From: Tretioscincus oriximinensis
Taxonomy: Eukaryota; Chordata; Lepidosauria; Squamata; Gymnophthalmidae
Assembly: GCA_022410635.1 (NCBI GenBank)
Contig: JAJVDF010000003.1
Location: forward strand, 3,776,667-3,840,666
Direction: 5' to 3'
Length of the DNA: 64,000 nt
How positions within the stretch are numbered: the stretch's first letter is position 1; every line of letters begins with the position of its first letter. A model generated the notes under the pieces. That model was given only the letters and a program-made list of their open reading frames with translations. It did not search any database and had not been told where the DNA came from. Positions 11,672-22,205 of this stretch are shown piece by piece. Position numbers and translations under genes: made by a program.

Positions 11672-11880
11672 GAGTTCATTTTTATATCCCTCTCTTTTCA
11701 ACCCAAAGGGATTCAGGTTTGCTCACTCCATACCTTTTGTTCATCCAGACACCTTTGAAGGACATAAGGCTCAGAATTTTCAGAAGAGCTATGAATTGCC
11801 TAAGGTCACTCAGCTGGCTTCATGGAGGAAAGTGGAATCAAATTGGGAGGCAACCAATACTAATCACAAGCCCAGACTGC
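11672..11880 (-). mobile_element. tRNA-derived SINE
   Basis: Read on the minus strand: tRNA-like head (degraded), GCCAGCTGAGTGACCTTAGG body, and a GAGAGGGATATAAAAATGAA 3' end adjoining the CT-rich tail. Strongly diverged. Confidence 0.7.
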
Positions 11881-12781
11881 TTTTAGTATCTTTTCCTATC
11901 TTTCTTAACTATTTATTTTTGTAAAAAAGAAAGAAGTAACTGTCATAAACTCCAATGTGATTCCAATACTGTTTTGAAACTCCAGCAAGACCAATTTCTA
12001 TAATACTGTTCATTGCCTTTGAATGGAAGATAGAAATAACTGCTCCCCCTCTTTGATAATGTTGCATCTTCTATGATTTTTTTAAGGAAGTGCTGAATTG
12101 TGAAAAAAATTATAGAAATAGTCAAATCAAGGATTTTGCTTGAATTCTATTTTTACTTCCATCAACCTAACCAAAATGTACTTTAGCTCAACAGTAAATT
12201 GTTTCAGTCTTACAGCCTAGCTTGTTAGAAGTTAATATGGTATCTTCACAAATCTCCTTTTGGTAATCTATTAATATTACATTATGGTCCCCGTCTCTTG
12301 GGGACCATAAACACTATCAATCCCCTCTGATCTGAGAAAAACTCCTCAGCCATCTGTATCTGGAGGCAGTCCTGCACTGACTAGAGAAGAACAGTGAGAA
12401 TTGCAAAGGGGGAAGAGGGATATAGGCTCCCTGGGGAATGTAGCCAACTCTAATTTATACCCAATGGTAACAACCAATAGCCCAAATAACAGAAACAGAA
12501 TCTGCCCAAACATGGGCAAACATTTGTAACCTACCCCATACAACGGGGAGTGGGGAAACCCCTTAGGGTGGTTAAGGTCTCCATCTTTTCCCAAGCGGTG
12601 TTGGTTGGAGGGGAACAGTCTTATCCAAACGCCACAAAAAGTCACTGTTTAGGTTGGAATTCCATGAAGCCATTCTTGGGGAACAGCTCTCAATAAAAGA
12701 TTCTTTCTTGCTTATTTGGGTCTTCCAGGCCAAAGAGTTTGGGGTGTTTGGGTCATCCTTCTTTTTGGATGGCAGAACAAA
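11881..12781. other. Unannotated, with an 11-bp-arm hairpin
   Basis: TTATGGTCCCC and GGGGACCATAA pair across a short loop at about 12283-12311. Nothing else is recognised; the open frames at 12346-12916 lack known motifs. Confidence 0.4.
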
Positions 12782-13085
12782 GAGATCCATCCTACTAGCT
12801 ATTTATATCATTGGCTTCCATGGAATTGTCTAATCCTCTCTTATTTATCCAGGCAGTTTTGCAGGATGGAATTCTTGATGCTGCCTCTGGAATGGAGCAA
12901 CAGGCAGTTTTTCTGAAATACCATTTGCAAAGAGTTAAGAACAGGTGAAGACTTTGCTTTCTTCTGCTTCAGACTTCTCAGATNCAATTCACAGGGGGCC
13001 ACTGTGTGAGACAGAAGGCTGGACTAGATGGGCTCTGGCTCCATCCAGCAGAGCTCCTATTATGTTTATATGTTCTTATGGCATG
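12782..13085 (+). mobile_element. CR1 LINE 3' end with inverted 5' piece
   Basis: From 12846 the plus strand reads the CR1 UTR (GATGCTGCCTCTGGAATGG, GGCTGGACTAGATGGGCTC) to a terminal TTCTTATG at about 13078. The 64 bases before it (12782-12845) are CR1 in reverse and match the segment that normally lies immediately upstream in the element. A 5' piece has therefore been flipped in place. Confidence 0.75.
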
Positions 13086-14099
13086 CTTAGCCTCACCCAT
13101 ATTGCAGTTGGATGAAAATATGTCATATNATAGGAAGGCTTGGTATCAAATATTCAAACTTTCCAGGAAACCTACCTTAAGCTTAACATTGTGTGGTTAA
13201 CTTTTAATCTTAAAATTTAAGGCAATTTTAAGCCTCATTTTAGGATGTTTTGTGAGTTTCAAATAATTATCAATGGGAATGCTCTGGTCCTGCTGTATGC
13301 TTGGATTTTTCTCCTGTCTCAAAGGGCAAAAACAAAGGAAAGTTCAAGATGAGTTTNCAAATACATTTCGGGTGATTGAAGTGTTGAGAACAGTTGGCAA
13401 GGTAAANGCAAAATTCCACTTGCTGCCCTTTGTTCTTCCAAAGTCAATGCAAATCAACCCATAATCTGCCTGATCTGACAACCAAATATCCATAGATTTG
13501 TTGCTTCNTTCAATGATAAACAGGGACTGGGGAGGGGAGTGGGGGAATTCTTCATTGTCCAATAATGTCTATCCAAATTAGTATTGGATCAAAATAGAGA
13601 TAAAAGCTTTCAAACAGGGAGGTTTCTGCAGGATAAGAACATACTCTACTACTTAGCTTTGGCANTGTCCTCTAAGGCAAATAGATTTGACAGCAACATT
13701 TTGTAAATCTAGAATGTCTCTTCTTCATTTAATATGCCCTGTATATATTCTGCTGTTTTCTGTTCCCTAACTGCAAGCGATATTCATAAATGATGCATTA
13801 GCGCTGCTTTGACATTATGTTGGATTAGGACAGGGCACGAGCTGCTATCACACCATGGTTATTACTTCTTTGATTAATTTTGAAGCAGAATAAGCAATCC
13901 GCTCCAATAACAAAGTAGATTTGGACCCAGATCAGATTGCATGTTCCTTAATGGCAAAAAAAAATAATGAATAATTGTAATGTTATCCAAAGAATGATTA
14001 CAATTTCTATCTGTATTCTGTTCAAATGGATGGTGTGATATATTAGAAATTCTAAATATTAAGCCCACATATTTGGAAGGAACCTGGAAATTTTATTCA
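13086..14099. other. Unannotated, no gene seen
   Basis: AT-rich DNA with several single Ns and a short G-rich stretch near 13531-13546. No exon or repeat recognised. Confidence 0.4.
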
Positions 14100-14404
14100 A
14101 GAGGAGGAGGAGGGGGAAAGAAGAAGGAAGAAGGGGAGGAGGGGGGGGCGAAGGTGAGGGGTGGAGGGGATGGGGAGGAAAGAAGGAAGAAAGGAGGGGA
14201 GGAGGCAGAAGTAGAAGAAAGAAGCAGGGAGGAGATGGAAAAGGAAAGAAAATAGGAGAGGAGGAAAAATGGAAAAGAAGATGCAGCAGCAGTGGTGCAA
14301 GCAGCAGCGGTGGCAGCGGCAGAAGAAGAAGAAGGAAAAGAAGGAGAAGAGAGGAGCTGAAGAAGAAGAAAGGAAGAGAGGGAGGAGGTGGAAAGAAGAA
14401 GAAC
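14100..14404 (-). repeat. Large GGA/GAA/CAG tract beside a SINE tail
   Basis: About 300 bases of purine repeats, with a (GCAGCAGTGG)-like patch at 14284-14325. It abuts the 3' end of the minus-strand SINE at 14405, so it again sits where the SINE's CTT-rich tail should be. Ser/Pro-rich and Lys/Glu-rich frames across it are composition artefacts. Confidence 0.8.
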
Positions 14405-14700
14405 TTGGTTCTTATACCCCGCTTTTCTCACCTTTCAAAGGGACTCAAAGCGGCTTATAAGGATATATTTTGCCTGAAGGCTTCCATTCTATCTTCCCCA
14501 CCAGGCTATGGTGGTTCCCATGTATCTACTTGCAGTNAGTTGCAATTTCTTGCAATTCATGCTTTCGAATAGCTGGGTTGGCTAGAGCTACAGGCTAGTG
14601 GAAGGTGCTCACCCCTCCCCANGTCCCACACAGAGCTTCGAAACCCGAGCTCCCAGGCGAGGGACAAATTCCTAAGCGACTGAGCTATCCGTGCCTAGTA
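14405..14700 (-). mobile_element. tRNA-derived SINE family T, copy 1
   Basis: On the minus strand the head reads GGCACGGATAGCTCAGTCG (A-box-like TAGCTCAGTCG) and then GAGCTCGGGTTTCGAAGCTC (B-box-like). The body carries AACTGCAAGTAGATACATGG-like and CCACCATAGCCTGG blocks. It ends in GAGAAAAGCGGGGTATAAGA and joins the purine tract. Two more copies lie at 24063 and 24478. Confidence 0.85.
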
Positions 14701-14702
14701 AG

Positions 14703-14880
14703 CGAGGAGGAGTTATACCCTGCTTTTCTCAACACAAAGCAGCTCACATCACCTTTTGTATTTCACCTTGTGAAATCAGCAAGACTGAGAGTGCTCCAAA
14801 GAATTATAACCAGCCCTAAATCATTCACCTAGTTTCACAGAGAAGTGCAAAATCAAACAGGGAGACGTTGATATAAGAGT
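14703..14880 (-). mobile_element. SINE fragment
   Basis: GGAGGAGTTATACCCTGCTT at the left matches the 3' end of the CT-tailed SINEs in reverse. The remaining body (TTTCACCTTGTGAAATCAGC, CAGGGAGACGTTGATATAAG) is diverged. It abuts the head of the family T copy. Confidence 0.5.
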
Positions 14881-15339
14881 CTGATATAAGACCACATAGG
14901 CCCTAAGTCTAAGAAATCAGAACAGAACAATCACATTGCTGATTGTCTGTAGCAATGTTGGGTGTGCAGTATTTTAAATTGCATTAATCTGGTCCAGAGT
15001 GCCAAGAGTAGTTGTGAGGTAACATGAAAAGNAATTGTTCTACAGGCTGGGCCCATCCTTACTCTTCCCTGCTTGCCATGGATTGAATGAGGGAACATTC
15101 CTTCATTCAATCACTGCTAAGATTTGGAAGCCTGCCAGCATCATGTTCCCACTGTTCCGCACTCAGTCCAAAACTAAATTTGATTGTAATTATCTATTTT
15201 TTTCCTTTCAAAAGCAACCACCTGACAAGCCACCTGCTTGAATATGATTGGTCCATAGGATTTGAACCTCTGCTAGTTCTGCTTTCTCAAGCAGCATCTA
15301 TATGGCACTTCTTTATTATAGAGCCATGCTACTGAAGAT

Positions 15340-15762
15340 GCAGCTGCACTAGAAGGGACATATGTCAATCATGAAGAATCATTGCCTGCTAAAATCACAC
15401 TGCATGATGAACTTGCCACCAGTCATCATGATAGAGGGACACCAAAGAAGAGATACAAGGACCTTCTGAAGAAATCCCTTGGTGTCTGCCATATTGACCA
15501 TTATTAGTGATCTGCTCTAGCAACCAATTGTGGGGACTGGAATGAACCACACACAAGGCTCTCTTTTCCTTTGAGAATGCACAGAGCTACCGTTGAGGAC
15601 AAAAGAAAAAGGGAGAAGAACCAAGATATAACTGTAGCACCATGTCCAGATAAGATCTTCACTTGTAGTCAATGTGGTCCGATCTGCCTAACCCACATCA
15701 GCCTCAACAACCACCAGCAAGGCGATATCATAAGAATGTCCAATGACATAGCTAAGCCATGA
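15340..15762 (+). pseudogene. LINE ORF2 C-terminal remnant with C2H2-like finger
   Basis: Conceptual translation gives a basic stretch GTPKKRYKDLLKKSLG, an H-I-D-H motif, two stop codons, then CPDKIFTCSQCGPICLTHIS ending in a Cys-x2-Cys...His pattern. As I know the family, this layout (PKKR.KD.LK.SL followed by a C-terminal Cys/His finger) closes the reverse-transcriptase ORF of certain animal non-LTR retrotransposons. I cannot name the clade. The upstream RT core is absent and the frame is broken. Confidence 0.55.
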
Positions 15763-15844
15763 GGAAGATAAAGATGATAATCTGCTTCATCAGGTTGATT
15801 TATTTAAATGTATCAAGTTCATGTCCTTACAGTATATTCTGATA

Positions 15845-16085
15845 GATTCCAAAGCAATACCCATGTTAATCTTTGTCCCGAAAATCTAGCAAGGGATCAT
15901 AGCACTTTAGAGACCAATATGAGATNGGTAGGTAGAATGNGCTTTCATATACAACTCTTCTTCTTCAGATGCCACTATCTGGAAAAGGATAATGGAGAGA
16001 TTGATGGATGTCCACTCCATTTGTGTGCAGAATGTTTAGCAGGCTGGTCTTGTATACCTTAGAGACTAAAACGAAAAAGCCAGGC
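15845..16085 (-). repeat. Foldback repeat family, inverted copies
   Basis: TTCCAAAGCAATACCCATGT and AAAATCTAGCAAGGGATCAT are the asymmetric end seen at 10591. They are followed by GTAGAATGNGCTTTCATA and TTCTTCTTCAGATGCC. A second reversed unit (CTTAGAGACTAAAACGAAAA) ends near 16085. Confidence 0.65.
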
Positions 16086-16112
16086 AGCATGAAATTTTGT
16101 ACTTGTTGAGAT

Positions 16113-16246
16113 GCATAGATAGATGGATAAAGGATAGATGGATAGAAGGATAGAGGATAGATGGAGAGCCGGAGAGAGGATAGACAGAAGAGGATAGACG
16201 GAAAAGGATATACTGATGAGGATAGACAGAAGGACAGACGTACAGA
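16113..16246 (+). repeat. (GATA/GACA)-like tetranucleotide repeat
   Basis: Irregular GATAGATGGATAAAGGATAG units degenerate into AGACAGAAGGACAGACG. It begins just after the foldback copy. GATA/GACA repeats are common in reptile genomes (general knowledge); no function is implied. Confidence 0.85.
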
Positions 16247-17279
16247 CAGTTTATGGTGGTTATCTTGGTTAGGTTATCTTATCACTATTGAAGAGTGTCN
16301 CCTTTTCCTTCCAGAACAGTCTGCTTTAAACTTTGAAAATATCCATTTCCATTTTGCAAAACATGAACCAAGATGACAGAGAGACTAGTATATCTCATGG
16401 AGAAATATTTTGCTACTTGGCTGCATATCATGGTACAAAAATNTTTTATCAAATCCTTGTTTTAAACTCCACACATATACAAAAAGAGAAAAAAATGCAC
16501 CGGCATTGATTAAATCAGTGTAAAGGAAACAGGTCTTTTTCTATGAAGAGGTAATTTTATAAAAGGTTATAACGATGTAATTGTGACATTATCATATCAT
16601 GATAAACACATGACGCATTGTACTGGCATTTTACAAAGCTTGGTTTCTTTTCTCTCTAGTCTCTCTCACTTCTTTACACAAAAAGCTTCTTCTGCACTAA
16701 GGTTAGACTCATTATTATGAACATTGCATTAATTAGCTGGAAATGTCTGCAAGGGGACAGAAAAATGTTTCTTAGTGAGGATTGCAGTTTTTACAAGTGA
16801 GATGGTTTAGCGTGCAATGCTTTGCTGAGTCAGCTTGGTGCAAGGAAAGCAGCAACACCTTCCTACTTCTGCAGGATATAAACACTTATAATTCTGGCCA
16901 TATAGTTACCATTTTAGACAGTTCAGATGACTGTAAGTTCTTTCCTAAGGGCAAGAATGGTCCTGATACTTAGAACAGGCAAAAATTCAGCAACTTTGGT
17001 TAGACCGATTTGAATTTTTTTACCATATCATCCATTATTAATTCTATTAGACACTGTAGTCATCCAGGGAAGCAAACTCTCACACAAAATAATCCTAGAT
17101 GAATATTTTAAACAAACAGTTTGTGAACAAACATGTGGGCTGAAACTTGCTTATGTGTGTTTGCGATTAAATGCTTCCCATTTTACCCAATGGCTTTAGT
17201 TTTGTTTTATTAAAATATTGGGATCAAGCAAGGAAATAATCTAAACTGCAGTCTTTGCCAATTTCTTTATAGATTCATA
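16247..17279. other. Unannotated, no gene seen
   Basis: No repeat family recognised. It lies among the less repeat-laden kilobases of the window, so it is a reasonable place to look for conserved non-coding DNA, but nothing in the sequence itself proves one. Confidence 0.35.
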
Positions 17280-17642
17280 TANGGTTGCCATACGTCCCGG
17301 AAAACCGTGACAATCATGGTTTTAGGGATAATTTTACTGTCCCGGCTGGATTGAAAAAAAAAGTTTTAAAATCCCGGGTTGCTGCTAGCCCCCCCCGCCG
17401 CTAACCCCGCCACCGATAACCCCCCCGCCGCTGTCGCTAATCGGTGCTGCCGCTGCGCGCGTGCGCGCGTGCCCATGGACGCTTGTGAGACAGGCAGGAA
17501 AGAGGTTCTCCCTGTCTCACTACAAGCGTCCGTATGCGTATGCGCATGCGCACGTGCACGCACACGTGCCTATGCGCGCGCGTGCACGCTCCCCCCACCC
17601 CACCCCATCCCGGTATTGGGTTGCCATGATATGGCAACCCTA
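17280..17642. mobile_element. hAT-type non-autonomous element with CpG-rich core
   Basis: Terminal inverted repeats TANGGTTGCCAT (17280-17291) and ATGGCAACCCTA (17631-17642). Exact 8-base target duplication GATTCATA at 17272-17279 and 17643-17650. An 8-bp duplication and TAGGG-like ends are hAT hallmarks. The core (about 17385-17600) is GC-rich with alternating CG/TG/CA runs and holds an internal inverted repeat GGACGCTTGTGAGACAGG against CCTGTCTCACTACAAGCGTC. No transposase frame, so mobility would have been in trans. Confidence 0.85.
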
Positions 17643-18619
17643 GATTCATAGAAACATAAAGTTGGAAGAAACCTCAAGGATCATGAGTCCAGTTGCCTGC
17701 TCAATGCAGGTTCCACCAAATAATTCCAGGTAGATGGTTATCCAGCTTCTGATTGAAGACACCAAATGAAGGAGAACTCTCCTCCTGCTCTTCCTCCTCC
17801 TCCTCAATAGTAGGTAGCAGGAAATTTCCTGCACAAGTTGACTTTTAAACAAGCACTTTAAAATCCGTCAATAATAAGCCCATAAAATAGGGCTATCAGA
17901 TAAAATCAAGGGTAAAAGGTTATACCTTTAATGGACATGAAAAGAAAATCTTCCCCGTATGCTGCAGCCATTAGAAGCAGCATCTGATGGAAATTCTTCT
18001 CTTCCATAGTTTTTGAAGGTGCAAACCTTTATCCCTGAGTTTATCTGGTTACCCTATGACAAAAAGCAGTGGAAATATAACTTAGGCCCCATTCCAACTG
18101 AGGGGAAAGAATCATGTTTTCAGAAGCAGAGCCAGAAGCATCTCAAAGGATCAGAGGATCTAGCAGTGAGAGAGATCTATACAAATCTCCAGCTGTAGCT
18201 GTTGTTGTCTTTTTGACAGCAATTAAAATTTTCCTCCTTTTGACAAAAGTCAGCAGCAATGGCATGGATCCACAAAAATCTTCCTCACTGTNAGGACCCC
18301 CGATCTTTGGTAGTACTTCTGGCCTTGCTAGGAGCCAAGCAAGACACCCAAGCAAGACACCTATTGGACAAATAGTGTCCGATCAGGCACAGGCACATCA
18401 AACAACTGCCTATGCAGGGTTGATGCAAATTATATAAATTCTGTGCAAAATTGCTTTGCAAAAGGTGTGTGGCCAAACCATTTTTCCATCAGAGGTAATA
18501 AAAGGCTTGTGAGAGAGTTCAACATTCCAAGGTATAATTGACCAATGACAGTGCTCGGAACTTTAGCAGCCTCCAGAGACCACAGTCCTGAGTTACAAAC
18601 TGGCTATAAAACAGAAAAC
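17643..18619. other. Unannotated, no gene seen
   Basis: TTAGGCCCCATTCCAACTGA near 18085 resembles a MITE end, but no partner end was found. Frames at 18013-18476 have no known motif. Confidence 0.35.
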
Positions 18620-18708
18620 AGAGGGAAGTAATACATGGAAGGTTCTCTGTGTGGAATGATGTGAGAAGTGGAATACCTCAAGGTTCAGTACTGGGACCAG
18701 TACTGGGA
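18620..18708 (+). mobile_element. CR1 LINE, RT-domain fragment
   Basis: Conceptual translation contains VRSGIPQGSVLGPVLG, the reverse-transcriptase motif around P-Q-G-S that precedes the catalytic FADD box in CR1. Only about 30 codons survive. Confidence 0.7.
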
Positions 18709-18875
18709 GGAAAAAGGATGGAAAAGAAAACTGAAAGAAAGAAGGAACAAAGCAAAGAAGCAGCAAATGAAAAGGGGGTGGGAGGGGGCAAGGTAAGGGG
18801 CAGGTAGAAGCATGGGTGAGAGCAAAGAGGTGGACAGGCTAAAGCCTGATGCATTACTGTAATGCAGTAGCTTGG
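18708..18875. repeat. Unnamed purine-rich repeat, copy 1
   Basis: CAAAGAAGCAGCAAATGAAA, a GGGTGGGAGGGGGCAAGG stretch and GGACAGGCTAAAGCC recur in the same order at 56216-56450. It is an interspersed family I cannot name. Confidence 0.5.
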
Positions 18876-19543
18876 AATAAATGGGAAATGGATGTGATCA
18901 GCACACAGTCATACAGCTTTCATGCCTGTTTTTTTCTTCTAATGGGAAAAGGACCGTAGAGATAGTAGCATGTGAATACCAGGGTTCACGTTCCATTTCC
19001 TATCTACATTTAAAACCAGATAACATCTTCTGCCTTTTCATGTGGATTAAATTATTAGTACGCAGATGCTACCACCTCTTCGCTGCTTTTAAGCTCTCAT
19101 TTATTCTTAACAGATACAGCCCTTGTATTGCATTATTTTTCTACATCTATTGTTTTTGCACCATTTTTTATCAGTTTAATAGATGGATTAGCTGAGGTAT
19201 AGTCAGGTCAAGTGTCTTGTCGAATTTTACAACACAACTTTTATTAATTAGAACCAACTCCTGGGGACAGCAGCTGCTCTTCCATTAATATTAAACTTTC
19301 TTATATTCTAAAATCTGAATAGATTTTTGAAACCTCNTAGGAAATGTTAGGAAAGAACGGCTGCAATTAGTGTAAAATAAACTCTTTATTTTTCCTGGCT
19401 TTTGTTCATTTCGCACTGAGTTGTAATCCATANTGTACATATGGTGGACATCAGACCACAATAAATAATCATAATATTAAACATTAAAAGAAATAAATCA
19501 AAAGAAGGAAATTAATCAAAATTTTAAAAGTCAGCAGCCAGAT
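18876..19543. other. Unannotated, no gene seen
   Basis: AT-rich; no recognised family. Confidence 0.35.
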
Positions 19544-20020
19544 TGTCNTGTCTCACACACAAGGATGACTAAGATGCACAAGGTAAACTCAAGTTGACTT
19601 TACTTCAGCTATAGAAAATTAACAAAGAAACCCTAGAGAGCTGGAAACACAAGAAAGGGAAGCTTGAGTCTTAGATAGGAAGACCCAAGAAGTGGTGTAT
19701 AAGAACATAACGTAAACCCTAGCAGCTAATAGAAAACACAAGGAACATTCACCGATAATAACTAGAACAGAGCCAGAGAGAAACAAAGAAGTTTGGATCA
19801 ATTGTCTGTGACCCTTCCATATTGTTTATAGTTCTTTTCTTGAAGCAACTGGAGCCTGGTTAAGCTAACCTGTTCTTTTCCATCCTCGTTATGGTTCCAG
19901 AAGAAGGTCCTGCCCATAACTTAGGGACATCTAATAGGCTGACCATANCCAGAAGCTGAGGTTTAGCAGGCTCCCCTCTCCTCATCAGAATCCTGGATGG
20001 ATGAGGATAATGACATGACA
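19544..20020 (-). mobile_element. Solo LTR candidate
   Basis: About 477 bp bounded by TGTCNTGTC and GACATGACA, a 9-base terminal inverted repeat of the TG...CA type used by LTRs. On the minus strand a CTATAAACA TATA-like box lies within the first half. No coding sequence. The flanks (AGAT and GGCA) do not form a target duplication, so it is either old, recombined, or not an LTR. Confidence 0.45.
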
Positions 20021-20128
20021 GGCACCTATTATTTCTTGCCTTTTACATATAAGCATTTCCCCTTTAATCCTAACCTACTCCAGAAGTATTTGAGAAGCCA
20101 CTCAGATATTTCAAGTGGTAAAGGATTC

Positions 20129-20486
20129 AGCTGCATGCACACCATGACATAAAAACCAGTATTCTGGAATACAGCAATTGCGTGTCTGTGCACATGAAAC
20201 TTCTGTATTCCATGGTCAATGCCTCACATCGTCCATCGATCTCGTCGGAGTGCAAACTGAGGCTTTTTTTTATTACTTGCTGCAGCCTGTGCACATGCAT
20301 TCATGCCACCACAGGTGCGAGAGGATGGGTGCTCTCTGGAACGATGCCTGAATATCCCAGCAATAGTTTATTCCGGAATAAATGGCATTTATTGTGGGAC
20401 AACTGCTGAAAAACGCTTAACCCATGTGCTGGAGTCTTCCTCATCTCGCTCCAATCAAGGTAGATATATGCTGTGTGCACACAGCC
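20129..20486 (+). mobile_element. MITE family B, copy 1
   Basis: Left end CTGCATGCACACCATGACAT, right end GCTGTGTGCACACAGCC; inverted ends share the GGCTGTGTGCACA core. Internal TCCATGGTCAATGCCTCACA and GAGGCTTTTTTTTATTACTT recur in the copy that runs off the window at 63801. A clear target duplication was not found. Confidence 0.65.
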
Positions 20487-21017
20487 TTTATCTTTAATCT
20501 ACCAATATTTATAACTAGTGAGGATCCCATCATTGCAAACAGTTCAGGTCAATCAAGAAGACCTGTTTATAGACAGAATGCATAAGAAAAAAGCTGCCTT
20601 AGGATATAATTTATTTCTGTTTCTGATTGAGTATCCCACAGGTAACGAGAATTGAAGTGCCAAGTAAATTACAAAGGCCATCCCCTCTGGTAAAAAATGC
20701 AAAATGCTTTAATATAGCTATCTCCCAGCATGGAAAATGCCTTTCAGAATGATAGAGCATGTGCTTAGCTCCTGAAATCCTATAAATAGAATTACCCGCC
20801 ATTCCAATCTGCTGAGAATGGGCCAGTTCACACAAGCAAAGGGCAGAAATTTTAGTAAGACTTTCCAAACCATCTGTGAGGTATTTCACATATCACCAAG
20901 GCATGTAACTGAGGTCGGACCTGACATAACATAGAAGAAAAGAGTAGGATAATCTTGTATCTTACCAGATTACATACCACACAATTACAGATTTTGTGAG
21001 AATAAATGAGGGTAAGT
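20487..21017. other. Unannotated, no gene seen
   Basis: No family recognised; the 92-residue minus frame at 20611-20889 has no known motif. Confidence 0.35.
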
Positions 21018-21186
21018 GCTCCAGTTTGTGTAGATGCCTTATGTAATGATTCAGATGAGGAAATATCAGATCAAATTTGCCAATGATACGAAGTTAGGAA
21101 GGGTTGCTAACACTAAAGAAGAAATAGAAAGGATTCAAAAACATGTAAACAAGCCTGGAGAAATGGCTGTAACTAACAAAAAAAAA

Positions 21187-22155
21187 CCCCTGAGCTGTGC
21201 TGTGGCAGGGCGGACATTGCTGGTGGGCACATCACTGGTCGTGCAGCTGGCTTTGCAGCCTAGAGGTTGCTACAACCACTTGCCCAGGCCCAGGCAGGTA
21301 GGCAGCCAATCAGGCACTGCTAGGGGAGGGACTGCGGCTCCACTATAAAAGCGGTGTGTGCACAGTCTTCTGGGCTGTTTGCCCAGGACCGAGCAAGACA
21401 CTCGTCCTCCCACCCTCTTTTTCTTCATGGCTACGGGGGTGGGTGTTGATGCATCAAGGCTAATCTAAATGGGGTAGTTACAAGACTTGGTTGGTAAGAT
21501 CTCCTGGCTATTCCCTAGTTTGGAGGGACCTCCTTAAGAGGTTCGAATGTGCCTAGTTCACCCTTGGGGGGGTGGGGTTTGAACTGACCACCCTCCAGTC
21601 ACCGGGAAAAAGGTTCGTAGTCNATTTACACCATATGGACTCATGTCTGGACCCAGATGTCATCTCAAGGATTTGCCCAGATGGTGCATGGGTCAGCCCA
21701 GTAAAGTCCCTGGAGCGGCTGTGCGGCTGTGGCAACTGCTGGGACTGGGCCAATGGTATCCNTGGTACAGCTTGATGGACTGTAGGTGCCTGGGGCAGGC
21801 CAGTAAAGTNCCCAGGGCAGCCACAGGGCTGTAGCAGTGGGAGGCTGCTGGGTCTGTGGTGTCCTTGGTACAGCTTGGTGGACTGTAGCAGCTGGTGTCT
21901 GCTGGGACTGGCCAGCCTTGGAGGGGTTGATGCTGCTGGTAGCTGCTGTCATGGATCAGCCTATGATGCTATGCCAACCCCCTTTTGTTTAAGCCATGGT
22001 CTCAAATATATTCCACTGATCTGATCTGACATGTTAATTCTTGTATTTAATGTCTAGCATTTGTTTTATGTAAATCCTGCTATTAATTATGTTATTAAAT
22101 GGTTAAACTAACTTTTGTCTGATCTTTATGGCCAGCGAATAGCCCTCACCAGCAA
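21187..22155 (+). mobile_element. LTR-like GC-rich insertion in CR1
   Basis: The insertion carries a CCAAT box (AGCCAATCAGG near 21302), a TATA box (CTATAAAAG near 21341), a tandem ~110-bp repeat at about 21690-21920 and an AT-rich end with ATTAAA and GGTTAAACTAAC. Promoter at one end and polyadenylation signal at the other fit a solo LTR, but TG...CA ends with a target duplication cannot be fixed. Frames at 21553-21952 are products of the tandem repeat. Confidence 0.45.
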
Positions 22156-22205
22156 TAATATTTAACAGGGAGAAAGGCAAAAAAAATAAAGAAAAGAAAA
22201 TAGCA

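Noticed and set aside
11479..11701. Long Ser/Pro/Leu-rich minus-strand frames
   Set aside because: They are translations of the GGA/GAA tract. Composition is fully explained by the simple repeat and the frames overlap in several registers.
14073..14460. 112- and 67-residue frames and Lys/Glu-rich plus frames
   Set aside because: Same cause as above: purine repeat next to a SINE tail.
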